A stretch of 64,000 nucleotides of DNA, taken from Exiguobacterium sp. Leaf196 (GTDB lineage Bacteria; Bacillota; Bacilli; Exiguobacteriales; Exiguobacteriaceae). The position numbers were made by a program, and so were the translations under genes. The DNA lies in NCBI RefSeq assembly GCF_001423965.1, contig NZ_LMPV01000008.1, positions 158,760-222,759 on the forward strand. The letters run 5' to 3'. Each line of letters starts with the position of its first letter. Within the stretch, counting starts at the first letter, position 1. Below the pieces are notes generated by a model, which saw only the letters and a program-made list of their open reading frames with translations, was not told the DNA's origin and ran no database searches. Below, in pieces: positions 24,247-34,076 of this stretch.

Positions 24247-25317
24247 TTACAAAGAGATCCGGGAGGTTGCCAATTTGTTTAATTGGGACTCGGATACGGC
24301 TGGAGCAAAATAGCGAATGTGTCCGTGTTCGACATGATACGGGGTCTCGAGCAAATCTTCTTCAAAATAATCCGCAGTACTTGCCATATCGATCGGATAA
24401 GCGAGCCCTGGAAGTGTCGCGAAAGCAAGGGTCTGACGACGTCCGATGCCGCTCTCAAACATCCCTCCGAGCCAGTAGGGCGCTTTTGTTCGAAGGGACA
24501 AAGCGTTCGTCAGCCCACCGACACGTGCCGGCTTGATATTCAGAATCTGACCAGCGTGAAGCGTCTTCATCAAATCGGCATCCGCTGGAGCGACGATGGA
24601 TTCATCTAGACAAATCGGTGTCTGCAAGAGTTTAGCGAGACGTTGATGTCCGGACCAATCCGACGCTACGAGAGGTTGTTCCATCATAACGAGACCGAAT
24701 GAATCCCAATGCTGTAATAAAGGAAAGTCTGCTTCTGTGAAGCTGCCGTTAGCGTCAAACATCAAGGGCGCATCAGGGAAAGCGGCACGTACTTGCTCAA
24801 GAACGACGGTATCCGTCGGAGCGAGCTTCAGCTTGATCCGTCCATATCCGGAGGCGATCGCTTGTCCGACGGCTTCGACGGTCTGCGCTGCAGAAGCCCG
24901 TCCGAGTGCTTTCCCGCAAGGTACGAGGGATGATTCATCACCTCCGAGATACGTAGCGAGCGATTGTCCGGCAGCTGCTGCGAATAATTCATAAATCGCT
25001 CCTTCAAACATCGCTTTTGCCATCGGATTGCCTTGCACGATGCGGAAGCGGTACGTGACATCTGCTGGATGATGGAGCGGTTGGTCAAGTAACTGGTACA
25101 GCAGTGAAGCGATTCCTTGCAAAGAATGTTGTGTTTCGGACGTATACCACGGTGTATCAAACGCGACTCCTTCCCCGTAACCCATTCGTCCTTCCGAATC
25201 GGTCAGGCGCAAAATCGTCGTCCTGCGTATCGTTAACGTCGAGAGTGCTGTTTGCATCGGACGACGAAAGACGAGCGGTACATCGAACAATTCGGCAGAC
25301 CGGAGGGTGATGCTCAT
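24247..25317 (-). CDS. menC: o-Succinylbenzoate synthase
   Basis: 356 residues of the enolase superfamily. The catalytic KxK is in IKLKLA (about 160), metal ligands in FDANG, MEQPL and CLDES, and the second-side lysine in NIKPARVGG (about 261). It dehydrates SHCHC to o-succinylbenzoate in menaquinone synthesis. Its ATG overlaps the menE stop (ATGA). Last gene of the men operon. Confidence 0.94.
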   Translation of the reverse strand: MSITLRSAELFDVPLVFRRPMQTALSTLTIRRTTILRLTDSEGRMGYGEGVAFDTPWYTSETQHSLQGIASLLYQLLDQPLHHPADVTYRFRIVQGNPMAKAMFEGAIYELFAAAAGQSLATYLGGDESSLVPCGKALGRASAAQTVEAVGQAIASGYGRIKLKLAPTDTVVLEQVRAAFPDAPLMFDANGSFTEADFPLLQHWDSFGLVMMEQPLVASDWSGHQRLAKLLQTPICLDESIVAPADADLMKTLHAGQILNIKPARVGGLTNALSLRTKAPYWLGGMFESGIGRRQTLAFATLPGLAYPIDMASTADYFEEDLLETPYHVEHGHIRYFAPAVSESQLNKLATSRISL

Positions 25318-26687
25318 AATGACTCCTTCAGTTGTTTCCGCAATAGTTTACCGTTCGCATTGCGTGGCAAAACGCTATGATAGATGTAATCAACCGGACA
25401 TTTATATTTGGCGAGCAATTGACTGATTTCCGTTCGGATGATGGCTTCATCGAGTGAACTAACGATGAAGGCAACCGGAACTTGTCCCCATTTAGCATCA
25501 AATCGTCCGACGACACCTGCTTCTTGAATCCCATCGATCGAGAGAAGTGCTGATTCGACCTCAGCCGGGTAAATATTTTCCCCACCTGAGATGATGAGAT
25601 CACTTCGACGATCGAGGACATATAGGTATCCATCGGCGTCCAAACGTCCTAAGTCACCAGTCTTGAAAAAACCGTCTGCTGTAAAGGCGTCTGCCGTTTT
25701 CTCTTCATCATGAAAATAGCCTTTCATGATTGTCGGTCCTTTGACTTCGATTTCTTGGTGGCGCGTGATGCGGATTTGCGTCGGATAAATGGCTTGTCCA
25801 GCTGATCCGATTTTTCGTAAGGCATCCTCAGGCAGAAGAGTCGCGATTTGAGAAGCTGTTTCCGTCATCCCATATGTCTGCATGACGGGAATATTGCGGT
25901 CGAGTGCACGCGTCAGAATCGGTAATGGAACAGGACCACCCCCTGTCAGTACGACGCGAAGCGCGTGACGACGTAGTCCGGCGTCGAGCAACCGATCAAG
26001 CATGACTGAGACGAGTGAGACATGTGTAATTTTTTCCGTCGTAATCCAGTGTAAGGCGCGTTCTGGTGAAAAATGTGGCTCGAGAATGATCGGTACTCCA
26101 TAGATGACCGCTCGATAGACGACGGCTAACCCACTCATATGAAACAGTGGTGTGACAATCAAAAAACGATCCTCTGGCAGTGATCCGATATGACGAGCGG
26201 CATTCGTCGCACTCGAGAAATGATTCAACATCGTTTGTTCCACAGCTTTCGGATGTCCGGTCGTACCACTCGTAAAGAGCATTGATTGGACGTATTGTTT
26301 AGGCATATGGCGTATTAACAGATCGGGCACTTCTTTTTCATAAGAAAAAGCTCGACACGGAATCGCTGTATCGAGTATCCGGTCTGTTACGACGAGCCGC
26401 ACATCTGCCTGTTTGAATTGGCGCAGCACTTCCGTTTGAGTTAGTCGAGTGTTGATCGGGACGACGGTTAATTCAAGCAATTGAGCAGCGTGAAGAGCGA
26501 CGATATACTGTGCACTGGATGGACCGTAAAGAGCAATCCGGTCTCCGCGTGTCACGATCGTCGCCCACGTACTCGCCAAACGATGCGCGCGTGCATATAG
26601 TTCAGACCACGTCCAACGCTCCGTTTCCGTAATGAGCGCGATGTCATCCGGTTGCTCTTTTGCCCGTGTATAGATCCAAGGATACAA
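25314..26687 (-). CDS. menE: o-Succinylbenzoate-CoA ligase
   Basis: 457 residues with the AMP-forming ligase signature SMLFTSGTTGHPKAV (about 137), YGMTETAS (about 270), the hinge TGDLGRLD and the C-terminal lysine NGKLLRK. It activates OSB to OSB-CoA. I chose the TTG start (LYPWIYTRA) about 10 bases after AAAAGGA. Longer in-frame starts would run through the menB terminator hairpin and are less likely. Overlaps menC. Confidence 0.92.
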   Translation of the reverse strand: MYPWIYTRAKEQPDDIALITETERWTWSELYARAHRLASTWATIVTRGDRIALYGPSSAQYIVALHAAQLLELTVVPINTRLTQTEVLRQFKQADVRLVVTDRILDTAIPCRAFSYEKEVPDLLIRHMPKQYVQSMLFTSGTTGHPKAVEQTMLNHFSSATNAARHIGSLPEDRFLIVTPLFHMSGLAVVYRAVIYGVPIILEPHFSPERALHWITTEKITHVSLVSVMLDRLLDAGLRRHALRVVLTGGGPVPLPILTRALDRNIPVMQTYGMTETASQIATLLPEDALRKIGSAGQAIYPTQIRITRHQEIEVKGPTIMKGYFHDEEKTADAFTADGFFKTGDLGRLDADGYLYVLDRRSDLIISGGENIYPAEVESALLSIDGIQEAGVVGRFDAKWGQVPVAFIVSSLDEAIIRTEISQLLAKYKCPVDYIYHSVLPRNANGKLLRKQLKESL

Positions 26688-26717
26688 AATAGTCACTTCC
26701 TTTTTGATGAATATACG

Positions 26718-26757
26718 AAAAAGGTTCAATGTCATAAGACGATTGAACCTTTTTTTC
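26718..26757 (-). terminator. Internal hairpin/terminator between menB and menE
   Basis: Minus-strand AAAAAGGTTCAAT and ATTGAACCTTTTT pair, right after the menB stop. It is probably a partial terminator lowering menE-menC expression relative to menB. Confidence 0.75.
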
Positions 26758-26758
26758 A

Positions 26759-27583
26759 TTATGGGAAACGCGGAAACTGTCCGAAGTCAGGATTGCGTTT
26801 TTCTTTGAACGCATCGCGTCCTTCTTTTGCTTCGTCAGTCGTGTAGTACAGTAATGTTGCATCTCCTGCGAGTTGCTGAATCCCTGCGAGACCATCTGAA
26901 TCGGCGTTGAATGCCGCTTTGAGGAAACGAAGAGCCGTTGGTGAATGTTGAAGAATTTCAGCACACCATTGAATCGTTTCTTGCTCGAGATCCGCGAGTG
27001 GAACGACCGTGTTGACGAGTCCCATATCAAGTGCTTGCTGTGCGTCATATTGACGGCAGAGGTACCAGATTTCACGCGCTTTCTTGTGTCCAACGACGCG
27101 TGCGAGGTAACCAGAGCCATATCCAGCATCGAATGAACCGACTTTTGGACCTGTTTGTCCGAAGCGGGCGTTGTCTGCAGCGATCGTCAAGTCACACACG
27201 AGGTGAAGGACGTGTCCGCCACCAATCGCATAACCTGCGACCATAGCGATGACTGGTTTCGGGATGACACGAATCAAACGTTGAAGATCAAGGACGTTTA
27301 AACGTGGGATTTCATCGTCGCCGACATATCCACCATGTCCGCGTACCTTTTGGTCTCCACCAGAGCAGAATGCGAGATCGCCTTCACCTGTTAAGATGAT
27401 GACGCCGACGTTTTGATCGTCACGTGCACGTGAAAATGCGTCGATGAGTTCATGGACCGTGTGTGGTCGGAACGCATTGCGAACTTCTGGACGGTTGATC
27501 GTGATTTTTGCGATCCCGTTCCATTGTTCATATTTGATGTCTTCATAGCTACGGGCTGATACCCATTCCGGAGCGTATTTCAT
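26759..27583 (-). CDS. menB: 1,4-Dihydroxy-2-naphthoyl-CoA synthase
   Basis: 274 residues of the crotonase family. The oxyanion-hole region [10 protein letters not shown] (about 93) and the MenB-specific active-site segment [10 protein letters not shown] (about 149) are intact. It cyclises OSB-CoA to DHNA-CoA. GGGGGAATTCAA precedes the ATG. Sits between menH and menE. Confidence 0.96.
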   Translation of the reverse strand: MKYAPEWVSARSYEDIKYEQWNGIAKITINRPEVRNAFRPHTVHELIDAFSRARDDQNVGVIILTGEGDLAFCSGGDQKVRGHGGYVGDDEIPRLNVLDLQRLIRVIPKPVIAMVAGYAIGGGHVLHLVCDLTIAADNARFGQTGPKVGSFDAGYGSGYLARVVGHKKAREIWYLCRQYDAQQALDMGLVNTVVPLADLEQETIQWCAEILQHSPTALRFLKAAFNADSDGLAGIQQLAGDATLLYYTTDEAKEGRDAFKEKRNPDFGQFPRFP

Positions 27584-27601
27584 TTGAATTCCCCCAATAT
27601 G

Positions 27602-28378
27602 TTAGTGATGAATAAGTAGATTCTTTACCATTGTAACAAACTTTTGCGGTTGGTCGATATGTGGGGCATGCGAAGCATGCAAAATCACGTGAATTTTTTC
27701 AGGTGATGCCGCTCGTAAGGCGATGGTGCGGAATTTTTCATCCTCTTCCCCGACGATCCAATCAATCTCTTTCGGAAGGCATGACCAAAGAGAGGGCATG
27801 CTTCCTGTACCTTGTGCTCGAAGCGAAGCACTCAGACCTTCAACCGTTTGAGACATACGCTCCTGACGCAGTCGCGTGCGTTGTTGTTCTTTGAGAAGCG
27901 CTTGAGGTTTAAATAATCCAAGTGTCTCCCAATGATCAATGAAAGCTTCGAGTCCATCCTTTTCGAGTCGCTCCGCTAACATACGATCGGATGCACGACG
28001 TACTTTTCGCTCCACTGCCGTCTTGATACCTGGTGTTGTACTAACAGCGATTGTTCGAGCGATTTGCTCAGAGACGACGCTCAACATTAAGGCGATTCGT
28101 CCGCCCATCGAATAACCGAGGACAATCCATGGCTCGGATCGTGTAGCGAGCAGCACCTCAAGATCCTTGACTTGTTGTGTCAAACGCATTCGTTGATTAG
28201 ACGCTGGTATCGTTTCTCCATGTCCCATCAAATCGAGGCGGTAGACGGTGAAGTGAGTCGATAAATGCTCACTTAGCATGTCCCACGTCGAGAGGGAGCC
28301 TGTAAAACCGTGGAGTAATAAGAGCGGTGGACCAGCTCCCTCGATTTTCACATGATAGGGATGACCGCGTAAAATCAT
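27602..28378 (-). CDS. menH: SHCHC synthase (MenH, alpha/beta hydrolase)
   Basis: 258 residues. Nucleophile Ser is in GYSMGG (about 90), with LLLHGFTG oxyanion region near 21 and His in HASHAPHIDQP near 240. It eliminates pyruvate from SEPHCHC. The ATG overlaps the menD stop (ATGA), with GAGG in the menD end serving as ribosome-binding site. Confidence 0.9.
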   Translation of the reverse strand: MILRGHPYHVKIEGAGPPLLLLHGFTGSLSTWDMLSEHLSTHFTVYRLDLMGHGETIPASNQRMRLTQQVKDLEVLLATRSEPWIVLGYSMGGRIALMLSVVSEQIARTIAVSTTPGIKTAVERKVRRASDRMLAERLEKDGLEAFIDHWETLGLFKPQALLKEQQRTRLRQERMSQTVEGLSASLRAQGTGSMPSLWSCLPKEIDWIVGEEDEKFRTIALRAASPEKIHVILHASHAPHIDQPQKFVTMVKNLLIHH

Positions 28379-30018
28379 CGGAATACCTCGGCTAACGCTT
28401 GATTCGTCACGTCCCAAATCGAACGATGCATCTGTACGTTTTCGATTCGTGTTGTCTTGACTTCAAGTATCCGAGTGACATTCGTCTCTTCCGCAAGTGC
28501 TTGACGTAACGCAGCAATCGAATCAATCGCCTGATAGGTCACACCGTAGCCGGAGGCGAGGGAGGCGAAGTCGAGATGCTGCGGTGTACCGAATAGTGGC
28601 TCGAACACCGCTTGCTCGAGTTGCTGTTGCGGTAAGAAGCTAAAGATGCCGCCACCCGCATTGTTGACGAGAATGATCGTTAACGGAAGCGTGCGCGCTG
28701 TCATCAGCCCGTTGATATCATGAATGAATGCCAGGTCACCAACGAGTAAATAGCGGTGTTTGGCATCAAACGTTGCCCCGAGAGCACTCGAGAGGATGCC
28801 GTCAATCCCATTTGCTCCACGGTTCGCGAGTAGACGAAGGGGTGTTCCTGTAGGCAAGAACGTATCAATATCTCGGATTGGCATACTGTTCGAAACGAAT
28901 AGGCTTCCTTCTTGTAACGTCGTTAACGCGCGGACGACGTTATACTCCGTCATCTCCTCTTGATCGATCGTCGTAAAGGCATCGGTGACGCGTCGCTCTG
29001 CCTGTTGTAACAGATTGAGGTACGTAGGGTCATGCGGAACGGGCTCATGATGTTCGAGTTGTCGCGCGTGACCAATCACGAAATCCGAATGGAGTTGGGG
29101 ATCGCGCCAATTCCCTGGATGACCAACGACTGTCGTCGGAATATCCCGAGACCAAAGCAGATAAGGTTTTGACGTCGGCATGGCGCCGAAACGAATGATT
29201 CGATCCGGTCGGACGTGCTGAGCGGTGGACGGATGTTTTAGCCATGTATCGTAGTAGGCAAAGACGTGATCATCATGCGATTGCCGCCCTTGACTGAGTG
29301 GATCTGCTAAGACCGGAATCCCTGCTTGTTTTGCATACGAGATGACAATCTGACTGTCCGCGGCAGCAAGTTGTGGTCCAAGTACAAAAAGAAGGCGCTC
29401 TTTCTGAAGCACGATCGCTAAGGCGTTATTTACTCCCGATGTCGGTTCAGGTAAAACGCCGACAGAACGACCTGTTCGTAAAAGATCGAGTTCAGGCACG
29501 AGTGGTTCACGTAATGGAACGTTGATTTGAACTGGTCCCGCCGGTTCCGTCAGGGAGAGCAGGGTTGCACGTTGTGCGACATGAGCGACGTAAGGAAGAC
29601 TCGCTTCTTCCGCTAAGGGAAGATCAAATGCATGACGAACCTGCTTGCCGTATAGTCCGACCTGATCGATGGCTTGAGGTGCCCCGACATTACGTAATTC
29701 ATGAGGTCGATCGGCAGTCAAAACGATCAATGGAAGTTCAAAAATATTAGCTTCGGTTACTGCTGAATAATAGTTCGTCGCAGCGGTACCGCTTGTACAA
29801 ATTAGCGCAACGGGACGAACACGCTCTTCCGTCCGTGTTAAACCTAAAGCAAAAAAACTAGCCGACCGTTCGTCAACAAGGACGTGGGTACGGCTAGACG
29901 GATGCAGAAAAGCTGCAATAGCAAGTGGTGTCGAGCGGGAACCGGGACTGATGACGAAGTCCCGGACACCAGACGCAACGAGCGTATCAATTAACGTGTG
30001 CATCCACTTAGTCAACAT
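28375..30018 (-). CDS. menD: SEPHCHC synthase (ThDP-dependent)
   Basis: 547 residues. FVISPGSRSTPLA (about 20) at the N-terminus and LICTSGTAATNYY (about 75) are MenD hallmarks; the C-terminal ThDP domain has GDLAFIHDINGL and NNAGGGIFSFLP. It joins isochorismate and 2-oxoglutarate. The ATG overlaps the end of menF by 11 bases, nine bases after AAAGGATG. Confidence 0.95.
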   Translation of the reverse strand: MLTKWMHTLIDTLVASGVRDFVISPGSRSTPLAIAAFLHPSSRTHVLVDERSASFFALGLTRTEERVRPVALICTSGTAATNYYSAVTEANIFELPLIVLTADRPHELRNVGAPQAIDQVGLYGKQVRHAFDLPLAEEASLPYVAHVAQRATLLSLTEPAGPVQINVPLREPLVPELDLLRTGRSVGVLPEPTSGVNNALAIVLQKERLLFVLGPQLAAADSQIVISYAKQAGIPVLADPLSQGRQSHDDHVFAYYDTWLKHPSTAQHVRPDRIIRFGAMPTSKPYLLWSRDIPTTVVGHPGNWRDPQLHSDFVIGHARQLEHHEPVPHDPTYLNLLQQAERRVTDAFTTIDQEEMTEYNVVRALTTLQEGSLFVSNSMPIRDIDTFLPTGTPLRLLANRGANGIDGILSSALGATFDAKHRYLLVGDLAFIHDINGLMTARTLPLTIILVNNAGGGIFSFLPQQQLEQAVFEPLFGTPQHLDFASLASGYGVTYQAIDSIAALRQALAEETNVTRILEVKTTRIENVQMHRSIWDVTNQALAEVFR

Positions 30019-31402
30019 AAATATCATCCTTTTCAATCGAACCAATGTGTGAAAGAGCTTGTAACATCGGTGATAGTTTAGTTTCCGTCTCTGCTAGCTC
30101 GCTGTCGAAATGAGAACCTTCAACAAGACCGCAACCGGCATAAAGAATGACAGCCCGTTCCGTAAATAATCCAGAGCGAATGGCAACAATGAATTCCCCA
30201 TCATCCTGTCCGTTCATCCAACCGACGGGTGAACCGTACCAACCCCGTTCGAACGTTTCAATCTCTTGGATCGCATCGACCGCTAATTGCTTTGGCTCGC
30301 CACCAAGTGCAGGTGTCGGATGAAGTTTCTCAATCAGTTGGAATAACGTGACATCTGCTTTTAAACGCGCTGTGATCGGTGTATAGAGATGTTGGATATG
30401 ACGATTTTTTAAGAGAATCGGGGTATCCGGACAATCCAGTTGCTCTGAAAAAGCAGATAACGTCCGTTCGATCGAATCAGCGACAATCCCGTGCTCCATT
30501 CGGTTCTTTTGATCTTGTAATAACGATTGACCGAGTGCCTCATCCATCTCATCCGTCGCGTGGCGCGGTGCAGAACCGGCGACGGCTGCTGTCTCAAGGC
30601 GACGTCCACGTTTTTGGACGAGTCGTTCCGGTGTGGCTCCGATAAAGGCCTCTTCCGGATTCGGCTGGAAGCAGAAGACATAGCTACCGGGCTGCGTATC
30701 TTCGAGTTCAGCAACGACGGCGGCTACATCAAGTGGGCGGTCCAGTTCGTAGACGACTTCCCGCGCCAAAACGATTTTTTCAAGTGTTGTCTCCAAGTAA
30801 TGCATCGCTTGTTGAAACGAGGCTTCAAAGGCTTCATTTCCATCCCGAGATAGACGTAAACGCGTGACGCCTGTCGAAGTCGGTGTTTGCGGTTGATTAA
30901 CTTTGGCGAAATCAAGTGCGAGCTGATTTAAGATTGAATCGACTTGATCCATCGGTTCAACACGGGCAAAGATCGTCACGCGTGTCTTACCATCTTGCTC
31001 TAAGAATAAAAACTTCGGAATCGTCATCGAAGCGTCTCCAAAGGAAGACCAGCGATAATCCGGTTGGTTAAGTTCAGTGAAAGAGAATCCGCTGAACGCA
31101 AACAAATCATGACCTACATGGTCGCGATTCACATTTGTCCATTGCGATTGAATTCGTAAAAAACGATCCGTTCCTGAAGCCTGAAGTTGTTGTACGATAC
31201 CAAACCCAATGGCCCGCATCGAGCGATCAGGTGTCGCGAAATAAAATCGTTCCTCGATACCCTGTTCGAGAGAACGCATGTCAGTTGCTTCGATTTCCCA
31301 TGAATACGAAGCAAGTATAGGTCGTTGTGAGGCATTCGCCTGACTGACGGCCTGTTCGATACACTGTTTTAGCTCTTGTTGAGCGTAAGCCATACCGCTC
31401 AT
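30008..31402 (-). CDS. menF: Isochorismate synthase
   Basis: 464 residues of the chorismate-binding family: FIGATPERLVQKRG (about 260), AGSAPRHATDEMDEALG, HPTPALGG (about 365), ERGWYGSPVGW and YAGCGLVEGS near the end. It converts chorismate to isochorismate, the first menaquinone step. Two ATGs nine bases apart are possible starts; the second (31393) has slightly better spacing from AGGGGG. First gene of menF-D-H-B-E-C. Confidence 0.93.
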   Translation of the reverse strand: MSGMAYAQQELKQCIEQAVSQANASQRPILASYSWEIEATDMRSLEQGIEERFYFATPDRSMRAIGFGIVQQLQASGTDRFLRIQSQWTNVNRDHVGHDLFAFSGFSFTELNQPDYRWSSFGDASMTIPKFLFLEQDGKTRVTIFARVEPMDQVDSILNQLALDFAKVNQPQTPTSTGVTRLRLSRDGNEAFEASFQQAMHYLETTLEKIVLAREVVYELDRPLDVAAVVAELEDTQPGSYVFCFQPNPEEAFIGATPERLVQKRGRRLETAAVAGSAPRHATDEMDEALGQSLLQDQKNRMEHGIVADSIERTLSAFSEQLDCPDTPILLKNRHIQHLYTPITARLKADVTLFQLIEKLHPTPALGGEPKQLAVDAIQEIETFERGWYGSPVGWMNGQDDGEFIVAIRSGLFTERAVILYAGCGLVEGSHFDSELAETETKLSPMLQALSHIGSIEKDDIYVD

Positions 31403-31500
31403 TGCCCCCTAGTCTGTAGATACTGTGATATGTTTCACTTATTCTAAGTGTAAACTTTTTGCGGACAAAAAAGAAGGAATAAGCTATCTTGGATTGAACA

Positions 31501-31530
31501 TTGACATCAAAAAACGAAACCCGCTACACT
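31501..31530 (+). promoter_or_regulatory. SigA promoter of menA
   Basis: TTGACA, an 18-base spacer and TACACT, 22 bases before the menA start. Confidence 0.75.
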
Positions 31531-31552
31531 TAGACAGGAAAGGGGTTATTAT

Positions 31553-32446
31553 ATGAATAAATCAATCGCTGTCTATTGGCGAATGACACGGCCGCATACA
31601 CTGACAGCAAGTTTTGTTCCGGTCGTCGTCGGTACGGCAGTTGTCGCACCACGTGTGGAATCGATACGCTTGGATTTGTTCGTAGCGATGTTAATCGCAT
31701 CGATGTTGATTCAAATCGCAACGAATCTGTTCAATGAATACTACGATTACAAACGTGGTTTAGATACAGAGGAATCGGTCGGAATCGGTGGATCAATCGT
31801 ACGTGATGGATTCAAGCCAGGTACGATTCTTGCATTTGCACTTACGTTGTATGGCATTTCCGCGCTACTCGGTGTGTATCTATGCATCGAGACTTCGTGG
31901 TGGTTGCTTGTCGTAGGACTCATTTCGATGTTCGTCGGATATATTTACACCGGAGGACCACTACCGATCGCGTATACACCGTTTGGGGAAGTGGTTGCTG
32001 GCTTTTTCATGGGATATATCATCATTGCGATCTCCGCCTACTTGCAAATTGGTTATGTACCAACGGAAGCCATTGCGATTTCGATACCTGTTGCCATCTT
32101 GATCGGTTCAATCCTGCTTGCAAATAACATTCGGGACTTGGATAATGACAAGGTCAACGGACGAAAAACGATTGCCTGTCTTGTAGGGCATCGCCGTGCC
32201 GTGTACGTTTTGATCGGATTTTTTGCGGCAGCTGTCCTGTCACTCATCATTGCTGTACTGGCATTCGAAGTCTCTTGGTTTGCCTTACTTGCGTTGTTAA
32301 GTATTCCGCTCATGATTAAAACGGTCCGTCTCTTCTGGGAGGACTTGCCACCAGAACAACTGATGCCTGGTATGGCGCAGACTGGCAAAGTAAATACGAT
32401 TTTCGGATTATTACTCGCAATCAGTCTCGTGATTGCGAACATCTAA
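31553..32446 (+). CDS. menA: 1,4-Dihydroxy-2-naphthoate polyprenyltransferase
   Basis: 297 residues of the UbiA family with about eight to nine membrane segments. The two Asp-rich prenyl-diphosphate motifs are NLFNEYYDYKRGLDT (about 60) and NIRDLDNDKVNGRKT (about 190). It prenylates DHNA at the membrane to demethylmenaquinone. Divergent from menF, its own promoter, GAAAGGGG before the ATG, terminator after the stop. Confidence 0.95.
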   Translation: MNKSIAVYWRMTRPHTLTASFVPVVVGTAVVAPRVESIRLDLFVAMLIASMLIQIATNLFNEYYDYKRGLDTEESVGIGGSIVRDGFKPGTILAFALTLYGISALLGVYLCIETSWWLLVVGLISMFVGYIYTGGPLPIAYTPFGEVVAGFFMGYIIIAISAYLQIGYVPTEAIAISIPVAILIGSILLANNIRDLDNDKVNGRKTIACLVGHRRAVYVLIGFFAAAVLSLIIAVLAFEVSWFALLALLSIPLMIKTVRLFWEDLPPEQLMPGMAQTGKVNTIFGLLLAISLVIANI

Positions 32447-32456
32447 ATTCAAACAA

Positions 32457-32488
32457 AGCAGCAGGCGATTCGCTTGCTGTTTTTTTAT
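32457..32488 (+). terminator. Terminator after menA
   Basis: CAGCAGGCG and CGCTTGCTG pair around ATT, followed by TTTTTTT. Confidence 0.82.
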
Positions 32489-32525
32489 GAGAAGATAGCG
32501 AACAGTTAGAAAAAAAGTGCTTCGG

Positions 32526-32554
32526 TTGTCACTGATTTAAAATTTTACTATAAT
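32526..32554 (+). promoter_or_regulatory. SigA promoter of the PfkB-kinase gene
   Basis: TTGTCA, a 17-base spacer and a perfect TATAAT. Confidence 0.78.
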
Positions 32555-32624
32555 TGAAGCAATGTGCCTGAAAGATCAATTCAAGGATCGGGAATCAGGA
32601 AATATGGTTAGAGGTGGAACTGGA

Positions 32625-33536
32625 ATGAATAAAATCGCGGTAATCGGAAAAGTATTCGTCGACATAAAAGGAACTTCGTTCGCTCCTTTGCACAAGGATG
32701 CGAAAAACGTAGGAGACATCACGTTTTCGAATGGAGGAACAGGACGCAACGTAGCACAAAACTTAGCCGTCCTCGGGAATGAAGTTCGCTTTATCTCGAC
32801 GGTTACGAATGATCAGATTGGCGTGGGAGTGCTCGATGAGCTGAAATCTTACGGTGCGAATGTGGATCATGTCGAAATGTTAGAAGATCATGGAATGGGT
32901 ATGTGGCTAGCGGTCATGGATAACGAAGGTGACTTGCAAACCTCAATCTCGAAACAACCGGATGCGAAGTTGCTCGAAGAGGCGATTTTACGTCAATCAA
33001 TCTATGCGCTCGATGGAGTCGATGCCGTTGCCATCGATCTTGATTTGTCTGTTACAGTCTTGGAACGTTTGATTCATCTATGTCGCAAAATGGAGTTGCC
33101 ATTGTTTGGTGTTTGTGGTCACTTGAGCGTCATTGAACGGAATCGTCATCTGTTACAAGGATTCACTGGATTCATTTGCAGTCGCGAAGAAGCAGAAATT
33201 TTGTCTGATCTGTCAATCGTGACGGTAGAAGATGCGATTCATGTAGCAAATGAGCTAGCGAAAAAAGGTGCTCCATTCACGGTCGTGACGATGAGTGAAC
33301 TAGGGGCGGTCTACGTCGATCGTCGTACGGCGACGTCAGGTCATGTTGGAACGAAAAAAGTAAAAGTCGTCGACTCAACGGGAGCAGGCGATTCCTTCTT
33401 CTCTGCTGTCTTATCTGAATTGACAAAAGAAAAACCAGCAGAAGAGGCATTGAAGCTTGGCATGAAAATCGCGGCAGAAGTCATCGCTTCGACAGAAAAC
33501 GGATTGGTTCCAGAAATGCTGGATGCCATTCAATGA
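32625..33536 (+). CDS. PfkB-family kinase (pseudouridine-kinase-like)
   Basis: 303 residues of the ribokinase fold. GDITFSNGGTGRNVAQNLAV (about 32-51) resembles the E. coli PsuK/YeiC segment, and the anion-hole/catalytic motif DSTGAGDSFFSAV (about 250) is intact. It phosphorylates a sugar or nucleoside; pseudouridine is my best guess, but no psuG neighbour is present. The ATG follows AGAGGTGG; longer starts lack a site. The downstream Nudix gene starts 25 bases later. Confidence 0.8.
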   Translation: MNKIAVIGKVFVDIKGTSFAPLHKDAKNVGDITFSNGGTGRNVAQNLAVLGNEVRFISTVTNDQIGVGVLDELKSYGANVDHVEMLEDHGMGMWLAVMDNEGDLQTSISKQPDAKLLEEAILRQSIYALDGVDAVAIDLDLSVTVLERLIHLCRKMELPLFGVCGHLSVIERNRHLLQGFTGFICSREEAEILSDLSIVTVEDAIHVANELAKKGAPFTVVTMSELGAVYVDRRTATSGHVGTKKVKVVDSTGAGDSFFSAVLSELTKEKPAEEALKLGMKIAAEVIASTENGLVPEMLDAIQ

Positions 33537-33561
33537 ATTAATTTTGAAAAGGGGTGGCGTC

Positions 33562-33990
33562 ATGCCGATTCAACGAAGTGCGATCATTTTACGAAATGAA
33601 CAGGATGAAATTGCGTTGATTCGACGGGAAAAACCGAACGAAACGTATTATGTCTTTCCAGGCGGTGGAAAAGATGATGGAGAATCACTAGAAGAGACAG
33701 CGATTCGTGAAGCACATGAAGAACTTGGTGTCGACGTGGAGTTGAATGGCATTGCTGCCATCGTCCGTTTTAACGGATTCGATAACCCTTATTTTTGGGC
33801 GAAAGCAATTGGCGGTCGCTTTGGAACAGGTATGGGTGAAGAATTCGAAGAGGAAGGGTCTGGTTATACACCAGTCTGGATTAAACGATCCGAGTTGCCG
33901 TCATTGCCGATTCGTCCACCGTCTCTTGCCAAACAATTGGCAGAAATGACAGAACCGTTCTATAAATTGATTCTTTCTGAAAACGAATGA
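33562..33990 (+). CDS. Nudix hydrolase
   Basis: 142 residues with a complete Nudix box, GGKDDGESLEETAIREAHEE (about 40-59), fitting GX5EX7REUXEEXGU. Substrate unknown. AAAGGGG lies eight bases before the ATG. Downstream of the PfkB kinase, probably in the same transcript, which may point to nucleotide clean-up. Confidence 0.88.
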   Translation: MPIQRSAIILRNEQDEIALIRREKPNETYYVFPGGGKDDGESLEETAIREAHEELGVDVELNGIAAIVRFNGFDNPYFWAKAIGGRFGTGMGEEFEEEGSGYTPVWIKRSELPSLPIRPPSLAKQLAEMTEPFYKLILSENE

Positions 33991-34032
33991 GGTTTTAGTT
34001 GAAATAAAATGGGAAAAGTATATTAAAACAAT

Positions 34033-34059
34033 GAGGTGGTCTTTGACTGCCTCTTTTTC
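34033..34059 (+). terminator. Weak terminator after Nudix gene
   Basis: GAGG-GTC and GAC-CCTC pair with an internal mismatch, then TTTTT. Confidence 0.55.
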
Positions 34060-34076
34060 ATGAAGGAGAGATGACG

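Noticed and set aside
26644..27129. 161-codon minus-strand ORF overlapping menB
   Set aside because: It lies in another frame inside menB, whose enzyme motifs are complete; low-complexity, Ser/Lys/Arg-rich residues mark it as a shadow frame.
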